DNA of 64,000 nt from Halomonas sp. ML-15 (GTDB lineage Bacteria; Pseudomonadota; Gammaproteobacteria; Pseudomonadales; Halomonadaceae). Below the pieces are notes generated by a model. The model was not told where the DNA came from. It ran no database searches and saw only the letters and a list, made by a program, of their open reading frames with translations. Of the stretch, positions 45,845 to 52,670 are shown piece by piece (the stretch's first letter is position 1; every line of letters starts with the position of its first letter). The DNA lies in NCBI RefSeq assembly GCF_014779595.1, contig NZ_JACXZT010000017.1, forward strand, positions 908-64,907, written 5' to 3'. The position numbers and the translations under genes were made by a program.

Positions 45845-46201
45845 TCAGCGCGTCTGGAGCGCCTGAGTCTGCTCATATAGCGCCCTGGCACTCTCCAGCG
45901 CCACTCGCTCATGCTCATCGAGCTTTAGCATCTGGCCGGGCGAGAGGTCGTCGGCCTCGCTCACCTCGTCAAGCAGATGAGCATGGCGCTTCAGCAAATG
46001 CTTCAGATTCATGCGGATCATGGTCAGGTTGAGCTGGAACTCCTGCCGCTGACGCTCCCGGCGTAAGCGCTCTTCCCCGGGCGGGGCCTGATCGATCATC
46101 ACCACCAGGGTGTCGTTGACGAAGCTCTCCGTGGCTTTCAACTTGGGGATGAGATCGTGCAATAGATCCCGCGCGGATATGCCTCCGGCGGTCATGGACA
46201 T
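45845..46201 (-). CDS. Small helical protein coupled to a PD-(D/E)XK-like gene
   Basis: A 118-residue helical protein rich in Arg, Leu and Glu, with heptad-like stretches (about 40-90) suggesting a coiled coil. GGAGA stands about 8 bases before ATG 46201. The first 10 bases overlap the upstream gene, whose tail ...ATGCTCTCATGTCCATGA contains the start, so the pair is coupled and probably under the same sigma-28-like promoter. Function unknown. Confidence 0.65.
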   Translation of the reverse strand: MSMTAGGISARDLLHDLIPKLKATESFVNDTLVVMIDQAPPGEERLRRERQRQEFQLNLTMIRMNLKHLLKRHAHLLDEVSEADDLSPGQMLKLDEHERVALESARALYEQTQALQTR

Positions 46202-46695
46202 GAGAGCATCTCCACATGGTGGCGACCACGCCTCTCACCAACGCCGATCTCGATCATTGCCGCATGGGGGCAACCGAGCCTCGTCTGACAGTGCTGAAGT
46301 TTGCGCCTCTCACGGTGGCGAGCGCTCTGGGCATCGCTCTTCAGCACTTCGATCACCGCCAGGGTTTCTCCATCGGCACGGCGATGGATCAGCAGGTCGG
46401 GAAAGATGGTCGGCGCCTCGGTGGTGGCGCTGGTGGTGGAGACCACGACATGGCCTCTACGCTGCAGCGGCCCGCGCCAGCAATTGAACTCACAGTCGAC
46501 ATCCCAGTCGGGAAACAGCTCCTGCAGATATCCCCCGAGGCGGGCAGTAATAGTACGCTCATTGGCCTGCGCCTCAAGCAACCCCGCATCGCGTTCCTGC
46601 AAACGCCTCAATGCCTGCTCCAGACCACCAATGACGTCCACCTCAAGGGCGGTGGGAAAGGTCTCGAAATGCGTCAACGTCTGTTCTCCCTGCAT
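46192..46695 (-). CDS. PD-(D/E)XK nuclease-like protein under a sigma-28-like promoter
   Basis: A 167-residue protein. The stretch RTITARLGGYLQELFP followed by IFPDLLIHRRADGETLAVIEVLKSD fits the restriction-endonuclease-like fold: an early Glu, a PD motif, then E-V-L-K in place of (D/E)xK. The C-terminal part has His and Cys but no clear second domain. The fold assignment rests on motif spacing only. The promoter 44-70 bases upstream matches FliA sites, so expression with the flagellar regulon is likely; why a nuclease-like protein would be there is unknown. Confidence 0.55.
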   Translation of the reverse strand: MQGEQTLTHFETFPTALEVDVIGGLEQALRRLQERDAGLLEAQANERTITARLGGYLQELFPDWDVDCEFNCWRGPLQRRGHVVVSTTSATTEAPTIFPDLLIHRRADGETLAVIEVLKSDAQSARHRERRKLQHCQTRLGCPHAAMIEIGVGERRGRHHVEMLSCP

Positions 46696-46738
46696 GAAAT
46701 ATCGGTATTGTTGTTATTCACAGCATTGCTATATCAGA

Positions 46739-46765
46739 ATATCGGCAAGCTATCACCAAACTTGA
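46739..46765 (-). promoter_or_regulatory. Sigma-28-like promoter of the PD-(D/E)XK-like operon
   Basis: Read leftward: TCAAGTTT (46758-46765), 11 bases, GCCGATAT (46739-46746), each 7 of 8 against the FliA consensus. Confidence 0.75.
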
Positions 46766-46783
46766 GACCGCTATATCACGACA

Positions 46784-46809
46784 ATGCCCGGGTCACATGG
46801 CCCGGGCAT
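46784..46809 (-). terminator. Hairpin after the outer-membrane barrel gene
   Basis: ATGCCCGGG (46784-46792) and CCCGGGCAT (46801-46809) form a 9-base stem. It lacks a strong T-run, so terminator strength is uncertain. Confidence 0.55.
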
Positions 46810-46830
46810 ATCGTCCTGCGAATGGCTTAC

Positions 46831-47505
46831 TCAGAAGGTGTAAGAGACCCCGACCACCGCCACCGGGTAGAACGGCAGCTTGTCGGCCTCATCTTTCAGA
46901 CGCTGCTCTTCGCGACGCAGGTCGCGACGGAAATCACCATCCTCCGCCTCGAAGTTTTCAGAGGTACTGAGCGACACGTCGATACTGGTCGCCATCACCC
47001 CGAGTTCGGAGAAAATCCCGAAGCCCTGGCGATGCGATGAGCGCCAGCCCAGCCCGGCATAGGGCTGTACGCCGTCGGCAATGGTCAATGTGCCGTGCAC
47101 GCTGCCGATATCGCTCGCAGCGTAGGTTACGCCGTCGAACTCGAAGCTATCATTGTGCTTGGAACGCCCGCGAACGTTGGCTTCCATGTCCGGCAGCATG
47201 GCGCCAGCAGTCAGGTAAAAGCGGCCGGCAAACGGATAGTAGTCGAACTTGATGGCGCCGGCAGAAATATCCAGATCGCCGTCGTAATCTACATCGTCGG
47301 TATCGAAGTCGCCGCTCCAGCTCAACCCGCCGGCGTATTGAGCGGTAACGCCCATGCGTTCATGAAAACGCCACGAGACCTCTGCCCCCACCCCGGTCGT
47401 CCCGGCCAGCACGCCTACGCTGACACGATCTTCAAACGCCTGAGCGCCACTGGTGCCAGCAGCCAGCAACAGAGCCGTAACACCGGCAGTCATTATCTTT
47501 TTCAT
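46831..47505 (-). CDS. Outer-membrane beta-barrel protein under a sigma-28-like promoter
   Basis: A 224-residue protein with a signal peptide (MKKIMTAGVTALLLAAGTSGAQA) and alternating hydrophobic strands ending in the classic C-terminal aromatic (GVSYTF), so an eight-stranded barrel is likely. An Arg/Glu-rich helical insert (about 185-205) precedes the final strand. ATG 47505 has AAGGGA about 7 bases upstream. A FliA-type promoter with a perfect -10 lies 53-79 bases before it, so the protein is probably made together with flagellin. A role in flagellar or surface function is inferred. Confidence 0.75.
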   Translation of the reverse strand: MKKIMTAGVTALLLAAGTSGAQAFEDRVSVGVLAGTTGVGAEVSWRFHERMGVTAQYAGGLSWSGDFDTDDVDYDGDLDISAGAIKFDYYPFAGRFYLTAGAMLPDMEANVRGRSKHNDSFEFDGVTYAASDIGSVHGTLTIADGVQPYAGLGWRSSHRQGFGIFSELGVMATSIDVSLSTSENFEAEDGDFRRDLRREEQRLKDEADKLPFYPVAVVGVSYTF

Positions 47506-47557
47506 GGGTATCCCTTGCATATTGATGTCATGCAGCCCTCCCAAGGCTGCAAAGGGA

Positions 47558-47584
47558 TTATCGGCACTTGGCCATCATTCTTTA
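47558..47584 (-). promoter_or_regulatory. Sigma-28 promoter of the outer-membrane barrel gene
   Basis: Read leftward: TAAAGAAT (47577-47584), 11 bases, GCCGATAA (47558-47565). The -10 is perfect and the -35 six of 8. Confidence 0.8.
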
Positions 47585-47612
47585 AGGATTATTGAAGTTA
47601 ATCAGTAAGATA

Positions 47613-48422
47613 TCATCGCCCCAGAAGCGTAAGGATAGTATTCGGCAGCTGATTGGCCTGAGCCAGAATCGCCGCGCTGGCCTGCTGGAGAATCTGCGCC
47701 CGCACCATCCGCGACACCTCTACAGCATAGTCGGCGTCCATGATCCGCGACCGCGAGGCGGCCAGATTGGTTTGCGTGGTGGCCAGGTTATCGATCACTC
47801 CTTCGAGCCGGTTGTGCGTCGCGCCAAGATAGCTGCGCTGGCGGTCAACGCGCCGCAGCGCCTCGTCGAGTTGGGCCAGGCGCCCTTCGTCTTCCCCCTC
47901 AACGCTGAAATCTTCGAGGCCCAGCCCGCTAAGGTCGAGCGCCGGTAGCTCAATATCGATCACCTGGCCATCATTGGCGCCGACCTGAATCGAAAGCGAG
48001 CGCGTCTGCCCCAGCGGTTTGACGCCGTTGAAATCGGTCTGGCCGGTGAGCCGGTTGATCTCTTCCAGCCGCTGATCGACTTCGTTCTGAATCGAGGCCC
48101 GATCACGTGCACTGAGCGTGCCGTTGGCCGCCTGAACCGAGAGTTCGCGGATACGCTGCAGGTTATCGTTGACCTGATTCAGCGCACCCTCGGCGGTCTG
48201 CACCAGGGAGATACCGTCATTGGCGTTACGCTGCGCCTGGGCCAGCCCGCGGATCTGCGCGGTCATGCGGTTGGCGATCGCCTGACCGGCGGCATCGTCC
48301 TTGGCACTATTGATCCGCAGCCCGGAAGACAGCCGCTGCATCGCCGTCTGCAGCTCAGACTGGCTAGCGTGGAGATGCTGGCGCGCCAGCATCGACATGA
48401 TAGAGGTATTGAGCACCAGCAC
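47613..48422 (-). CDS. fliC: Short flagellin lacking the variable D2/D3 domains
   Basis: A 269-residue flagellin. The N-terminal D0/D1 part (QRLSSGLRINSAKDDAAGQAIANRM) and C-terminal part (RSRIMDADYAVEVSRMVRAQILQQASAAILAQANQLPNTILTLLGR) are typical. Only about 60 residues lie between them, so the surface-exposed domains are almost absent. It is a paralogue of the flagellin at 51253. Start is taken at GTG 48422 with GAGGG 9 bases upstream; a GTG at 48416 is possible. It has its own FliA promoter. Confidence 0.92.
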   Translation of the reverse strand: MLVLNTSIMSMLARQHLHASQSELQTAMQRLSSGLRINSAKDDAAGQAIANRMTAQIRGLAQAQRNANDGISLVQTAEGALNQVNDNLQRIRELSVQAANGTLSARDRASIQNEVDQRLEEINRLTGQTDFNGVKPLGQTRSLSIQVGANDGQVIDIELPALDLSGLGLEDFSVEGEDEGRLAQLDEALRRVDRQRSYLGATHNRLEGVIDNLATTQTNLAASRSRIMDADYAVEVSRMVRAQILQQASAAILAQANQLPNTILTLLGR

Positions 48423-48475
48423 CGTAGCATGCCCTCAAGCGCGCGCCGGATGGCGCGCAGGGATAGATAAACAGG

Positions 48476-48502
48476 TTATCGGCAGGCGGCAGGGAAACTT
48501 GA
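48476..48502 (-). promoter_or_regulatory. Sigma-28 promoter of the short flagellin gene
   Basis: Read leftward: TCAAGTTT (48495-48502), 11 bases, GCCGATAA (48476-48483). Seven of 8 and 8 of 8 against the FliA consensus. Confidence 0.88.
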
Positions 48503-48568
48503 GGGCGATGACATATCAAAGCGTTCTCCGAACGGTTCAGCGTCAGCCCAGCACTGGTTTTCAAGGCG

Positions 48569-48940
48569 TCACGCTAAATCACTCAGCTCCACGCCCAATA
48601 CGCCGGCGATTCGCTTCAACACAGCCAGCGAGCCGCTCTTCTTGCCAGCTTCGATCTCCGACAGGTAGCCCTGACTGATCCCCGCCCGCTCAGCAAGCTC
48701 GCCTGCACGCAGCCCCCGATGCTCACGGAACACCTTTACCGGTGCCCCACCATTGAGCAACGCCTCGACGACACTGGATGGAAATGTCTCCTCACCCGCC
48801 TCGATACGGGCACGAACCTCATGCGCCGCCTGGATATCGTGATGGTCTTCCGCCTGTTCGAGCAGCCTGGCATAGTCCTGTTCACTCAGCACCACCAGTC
48901 GCTCGCCGGCAGGGGTTTGGATGAACTGTGGTGTACCCAT
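48569..48940 (-). CDS. XRE-family antitoxin
   Basis: A 123-residue protein whose C-terminal half is an XRE helix-turn-helix (LRAGELAERAGISQGYLSEIEAGKKSGSLAVLKRIAGVL). The N-terminal half resembles the extended antitoxins paired with RelE/ParE toxins (FIQTPAGERLVVLSEQDYARLLE). It starts 21 bases after the toxin-like gene stop, so the two form an operon with the toxin first. It would bind the toxin and repress the promoter. Confidence 0.85.
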   Translation of the reverse strand: MGTPQFIQTPAGERLVVLSEQDYARLLEQAEDHHDIQAAHEVRARIEAGEETFPSSVVEALLNGGAPVKVFREHRGLRAGELAERAGISQGYLSEIEAGKKSGSLAVLKRIAGVLGVELSDLA

Positions 48941-48961
48941 GATCCGTTTCCTCGTGATTCG

Positions 48962-49171
48962 TCACCGATAGACATCGCCGCGGGCGCCAATTTTGAGTAC
49001 CAACAGCACCGTACCCCGGTCGTCCATGATCACCCGCCACTCCCCAACCCGCAGGCGGATATACTCGCTCCCCACCAGCGCCTTGACGTTGTTGCGCTGG
49101 GCCACCGGATCTTCGGCATAGATCGCGATCTTACGCTGGATGCGCTGCGCGTCTGGCGGACTCCACGCCAC
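48962..49171 (-). CDS. RelE/ParE-type toxin, probably N-terminally truncated
   Basis: A 69-residue protein matching the C-terminal two-thirds of RelE-type toxins: RIQRKIAIYAEDPVAQRNNVKALVGSEYIRLRVGEWRVIMDDRGTVLLVLKIGARGDVY. Members are usually about 85-95 residues and begin with a beta strand that is missing here. Going upstream in frame, a TAG stands two codons before the GTG start at 49171, so the expected N-terminus cannot be read. The toxin may therefore be decayed, leaving the antitoxin. Confidence 0.6.
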   Translation of the reverse strand: MAWSPPDAQRIQRKIAIYAEDPVAQRNNVKALVGSEYIRLRVGEWRVIMDDRGTVLLVLKIGARGDVYR

Positions 49172-49239
49172 TGCCTAGCATACTCTGGCCAGCGCTTGTA
49201 TGATATTCAGGTAACACCCATGGTAACGAGGCAACCCAA

Positions 49240-49455
49240 ATGACAAACAAGCTTGATGCAGAACAGCGCTTTGCTAAGAATACGGCACGTTATACGCGCC
49301 GCGCCTATAACGCATCACTGAGCAGCGGCCAAACGGTAATAGAAGTCGTCGATGGCAACCTCGTCGAAACCTACCCCAATGGCACCCGCCATATTTTGAA
49401 AAAAGCTCCACCCAAGCACAAGGTATCGGCAGGCATGAAACTGAAGGTAACCTGA
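49240..49455 (+). CDS. Small antitoxin-like partner of a zeta-type toxin
   Basis: A 71-residue protein (MTNKLDAEQRFAKNTARYTRRAYNASLSSGQTVIEVVDGNLVETYPNG) of the type found directly upstream of zeta-like kinases. Its stop overlaps the zeta start (TGATG). The base composition shifts to AT-rich within this gene and stays so through the toxin, consistent with a transferred module. Confidence 0.7.
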   Translation: MTNKLDAEQRFAKNTARYTRRAYNASLSSGQTVIEVVDGNLVETYPNGTRHILKKAPPKHKVSAGMKLKVT

Positions 49456-50186
49456 TGGACAGTACACCTCGTTTGCGAATGTTTGCTGGGCCAAATGGTT
49501 CAGGAAAAAGCACTATCAAGGATGTCATCCCCACTCAGATGAAAGGGGTTTATATCAACCCTAATGACATTGAAAGCGATGCTAAAGAAGCAGGCGCCAT
49601 ATATTTTTAAGATTATTCAGTCGAGCTATCCGAGGATGAAATTGAGCAATATTTTTATGAGTTGCCCTTAACAAAAAATGCATTCCTGACGCAGCAGCTA
49701 AAAGAAATAAAATTTGAAGAAAACCGTATAACTTTTCCTTCCTTCTCGCCGCCAAATTCCTATATTGCTTCTATTGCCTCATCTCTTATTCGAGAAAAAC
49801 TCATTGATTCAAAAACAAGCTTTACATTTGAAACAGTAATGTCATCAGATGACAAGATTAGAGCACTAGAAAGAGCACAGGATGTAGGATTTAAAAACTA
49901 CCTATACTACATTGCTACTGACGATCCTGACATAAATATTCAGCGTGTTCAGAATCGCGTAAGAGCAGGCGGCCACTCTGTGCCAGAAGAAAAAATTCGT
50001 CAGCGCTACTATCGCTCGCTCAACCTATTGCTGGATGCTATTAGGTTTTCTGATCGTGCATTTATATTCGACAACTCAGGCAATGAGAACATATGGCTAG
50101 CAGAAGTAACACCGACAGGCAATATCGACATAAAAGTAGATGAAGTGCCCGATTGGTTCTACAACAGCATATTTCTCAAAATATAA
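49455..50186 (+). pseudogene. Zeta-type toxin kinase gene broken by a nonsense codon
   Basis: The reading frame runs 244 codons with Walker A FAGPNGSGKST near the start, but codon 52 (49608-49610) is TAA. The frame then continues without another stop to 50186, with downstream zeta features intact (FTFETVMSS, DDPDINIQRVQNRVRAGGHSVPEEKIRQRYYRSL). Thus one point change separates it from a full gene. Zeta enzymes phosphorylate UDP-N-acetylglucosamine or similar substrates. The truncated 51-residue product would retain only the P-loop. A sequencing error is an alternative. Strongly AT-rich compared with neighbours. Confidence 0.85.
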
Positions 50187-50258
50187 TACATCCAAGCAAG
50201 TAACCACCTCCCCCATCGTAAATCAGAGTAATCGTGTAATGTAGCCACAACTCGTCAC

Positions 50259-50540
50259 TCACGGCCTCTTATAGAGGAAAGTGCCACAGTGACGACATTC
50301 AAACATCGCTTTACCTCGTTCATTCAATCGATGCTGCCAAATCACTCCCGAATTGCACTCACAACAGCGCAGACCTCTCGACGTTTGACAGTGCGGATAT
50401 TCCTTACGGTACTCCTCAAGGGTGGGCAATTCACGCCACAGCAGCCAACGGCTATACAGCGACTCTATCAGGTGATAGACCAAGAAACAGACGATGGCAA
50501 TGGGAAATAGAACTATAAAAAAAGATAATAAGCCATCCAT
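50259..50540 (-). CDS. Small membrane protein with zinc-ribbon tail
   Basis: A 93-residue protein with one N-terminal transmembrane helix (about 5-27) and a C-terminal four-cysteine zinc ribbon (CCEC...16-17 residues...CRHC). Start MDGLLSFFIVLF at 50540 has AAGGTG about 8 bases upstream; the frame is open 14 codons further. Family not recognised. It lies in the AT-rich patch next to the zinc-knuckle gene. Confidence 0.6.
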   Translation of the reverse strand: MDGLLSFFIVLFPIAIVCFLVYHLIESLYSRWLLWRELPTLEEYRKEYPHCQTSRGLRCCECNSGVIWQHRLNERGKAMFECRHCGTFLYKRP

Positions 50541-50641
50541 GAATGTCACCTTCAGCGACCAGTATTTAATCAAACTGGGCATGACAATGGTTAATCAGTA
50601 ACGTCCGTGAAGTTTCTCCGGAAGCCGGCAATAAAAAGAAG

Positions 50642-50833
50642 CTATCTCAGCATCGCCATGGTATTCGCCCGCTGTTGCTTCACAGCATCGTCTAGAATAC
50701 TCAGCAGCGCATTGTAGTCCCCTGGCATCTGCGTATCCATGCCAGTCGCTTCAAATCGATCAATCATAAGTTGTGTTTCCTTGATCATCCCCTGAAGCTG
50801 CTCGACCACCCGCTTATAGTCGTCAGGAGTCAT
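50642..50833 (-). CDS. Small helical protein, paralogue of the gene at 45509
   Basis: A 63-residue protein (MTPDDYKRVVEQLQGMIKETQLMIDRFEATGMD...) sharing the full-length pattern of the 72-residue protein at 45509-45727. It has no signal peptide or cysteines. Its placement between the zeta locus and the flagellin gene fliC and the presence of a paralogue near the other flagellin suggest a link to the flagellar region. Function unknown. Confidence 0.7.
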   Translation of the reverse strand: MTPDDYKRVVEQLQGMIKETQLMIDRFEATGMDTQMPGDYNALLSILDDAVKQQRANTMAMLR

Positions 50834-50964
50834 GACCCACCTGAAATATTGTAGTTCCTTTCCCTTAGCACACTTCGTGCAACACTTTTCCTTGTGCTTG
50901 AACCACCCAGCTCATTCCATAATCCCATGTCTTGCTCCTTGCAAGAAAGACTCTCAGCCTTCAA

Positions 50965-50982
50965 CAAGGCTGCAGACTGCCC
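50965..50982 (-). terminator. Hairpin after the zinc-knuckle gene
   Basis: AGCCTT (50967-50972) and AAGGCT (50977-50982) are inverted with a 4-base loop. Read leftward the stem is followed by a T-containing GAGAGTCTTTCTT. The remaining bases from 50834 show no gene. Confidence 0.6.
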
Positions 50983-50987
50983 TATAG

Positions 50988-51161
50988 CTATCGATCTGGA
51001 CACGTCCGCTTATCGTGTTGATAACTGCCACAAACACTGCATCGCCTAGCATCGGGGCATGTCTGAATATTATGACCAACACCACCACAGTTTGAACAAC
51101 GCTGTGGTTGCGGGCAATTCCTCGCCGTGTGACTTCCCGAACTACAGATAGTGCAAGCCAT
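50988..51161 (-). CDS. 57-residue protein of three CCHC zinc knuckles
   Basis: The frame from ATG 51161 to TAG at 50990-50988 encodes 57 residues with three exact C-x2-C-x4-H-x4-C motifs: CTICSSGSHTARNC (3-16), CSNCGGVGHNIQTC (22-35) and CSVCGSYQHDKRTC (41-54). The spacers are Pro/Asp/Arg-rich, with CP after each knuckle. This is the retroviral-type zinc knuckle that binds single-stranded nucleic acid. Proteins composed only of such knuckles are common in eukaryotes and rare in bacteria. AGGA lies about 10 bases upstream, and a hairpin follows the gene. It sits just after the fliC terminator in AT-rich DNA. The motif regularity makes chance unlikely, although expression is unproven. Confidence 0.8.
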   Translation of the reverse strand: MACTICSSGSHTARNCPQPQRCSNCGGVGHNIQTCPDARRCSVCGSYQHDKRTCPDR

Positions 51162-51190
51162 CTTTCAACATTCCTGCTTATGTTCTGAAA

Positions 51191-51225
51191 AAACGGGGGC
51201 CCTTAGGCCCCCGTCGTTACTTACT
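51191..51225 (-). terminator. Rho-independent terminator of fliC
   Basis: ACGGGGGCCC and its complement GGGCCCCCGT form a strong stem (about 51193-51222). Read leftward it is followed by a run of T (AAAAAA on the plus strand at 51188-51193). Confidence 0.9.
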
Positions 51226-51252
51226 ACTGCAGCCTTGCGGCCAAGCCTCAGA

Positions 51253-52425
51253 TTAACCCAGCAGAGACAGCACGTTCTGCGGGATCTGGTTGGCCTGTGC
51301 CAGCACAGAAGTACCAGCCTGCTGCAGGATCTGGGCGCGAGTCATATCGCCCACTTCCACGGCGTAGTCGGCATCTTCGATGCGCGAACGAGCGGCAGAC
51401 AGGTTGGTTTCGTTGGTGTTGAGGTTGGTGATAGCGTCTTCGAAACGGTTCTGAACGGCACCAAGCTCGGAGCGCAGGCTATCGACCTGGTTCAGGGCTG
51501 CGTCCAAAGCTGCCATCGGGCCCTCAGTGGCAATGACCTCGGGGTCAGCGGTAAACTCACCTTCTTCAACGTAAATCTGGTCTGTTCCATCAGTGACGAC
51601 GCCCTCAGCATCAACTTCATAAGTCTCGCCACCGAAAGAAGCTTCAAACACACCGTCGTTATCAGCAACAGCCTCCTCGATCTCACTAAATTCGGTTGCA
51701 GCAGCAGCTGTGGCTGCATCGTCCGCACCACCTAAACCGGCGGCATCTAGAGTAGACCAACCTGTAAACGCATTACCATCGTCATTGTCTACTTCATCAT
51801 GATAAGTATATGTAGTACCACCAACCTCGATAGTATCGCCGTCAGCGGGTTCATCCTGAGCAGCCGCTAATACATCATTGCCGGTTGCTGCTTGCGCACC
51901 GTTGACGTTGAAATCACCAAGATTCAATGTTTCTGCATTGATTTCTTGCAGATTAACGGTGATGGTTTGACCGTCGTTAGCACCAACCTGAATCTGCAGC
52001 CCCTGGTTACTCGCCAGCACATCGACGCCGTTGAAGCTGGTCTCTTCAGAAATCCGGTCGATCTCGGCCAGACGCTGGCCAATCTCATCCTGGATGGACT
52101 GCAGGTCATTCTGACTGTTGGTGCCATTAGACGCCTGAACGCTCAGCTCACGAATACGCTGCAGGTTGTCGTTGACCTGGTTCAGCGAGCCTTCGGCGGT
52201 CTGGGCAATCGAGATACCGTCGTTGGCGTTACGCTGGGCCTGGGCCAGGCCGGTGACCTGGCTGGTCATGCGGTTGGCGATGGCCTGACCGGCGGCATCA
52301 TCCTTGGCGCTGTTGATACGCAGGCCGGAGGAGAGACGCTCCATGGAGGTCTGCAGGGCGTTCTGGGACTTGTTCAGATTGGACTGGCCAATCATGGAAG
52401 TGATGTTGGTATTGATCACTGACAT
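51253..52425 (-). CDS. fliC: Flagellin, main filament protein
   Basis: A 390-residue flagellin. The D0/D1 regions (MSVINTNITSMIGQSNLNKSQ, LSSGLRINSAKDDAAGQAIANRM and at the end RSRIEDADYAVEVGDMTRAQILQQAGTSVLAQANQIPQNVLSLLG) are canonical. The central variable part (about 180-310) is very acidic, as expected of a halophile surface protein. It has a strong sigma-28 promoter and its own terminator, so it is probably a single-gene unit. Confidence 0.97.
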   Translation of the reverse strand: MSVINTNITSMIGQSNLNKSQNALQTSMERLSSGLRINSAKDDAAGQAIANRMTSQVTGLAQAQRNANDGISIAQTAEGSLNQVNDNLQRIRELSVQASNGTNSQNDLQSIQDEIGQRLAEIDRISEETSFNGVDVLASNQGLQIQVGANDGQTITVNLQEINAETLNLGDFNVNGAQAATGNDVLAAAQDEPADGDTIEVGGTTYTYHDEVDNDDGNAFTGWSTLDAAGLGGADDAATAAAATEFSEIEEAVADNDGVFEASFGGETYEVDAEGVVTDGTDQIYVEEGEFTADPEVIATEGPMAALDAALNQVDSLRSELGAVQNRFEDAITNLNTNETNLSAARSRIEDADYAVEVGDMTRAQILQQAGTSVLAQANQIPQNVLSLLG

Positions 52426-52537
52426 GGTGATATTCCTTCCTGATAGTTGAGGGCTCCATTGGCGGGCCCGGTCTTCTTGATGTTGCGGCCCGATCCCTCC
52501 GGGCCCGCCGCAACGGCGCCGTTGGCCGTTACTCTAA

Positions 52538-52564
52538 CTATCGGAAGCTGATGGGAAACCTTTA
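52538..52564 (-). promoter_or_regulatory. Sigma-28 promoter of fliC
   Basis: Read leftward: TAAAGGTT (52557-52564), 11 bases, TCCGATAG (52538-52545). Seven of 8 and 6 of 8 against the FliA consensus, with ideal spacing. Confidence 0.8.
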
Positions 52565-52608
52565 GGGTCTTGGGAAGTTTTTTTGCAAAAACTGTCTGTT
52601 TGAAACGT

Positions 52609-52634
52609 CGCTGGCGGCCCGGAGGCCGCCAGCG
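52609..52634 (-). terminator. Terminator after fliD copy 1
   Basis: CGCTGGCGGCC (52609-52619) and GGCCGCCAGCG (52624-52634) form an 11-base stem. Read leftward it is followed by ACGTTTCAAAC. Confidence 0.75.
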
Positions 52635-52670
52635 TGACGAAGCTGTGATGTCCACAACACACGATTATCT

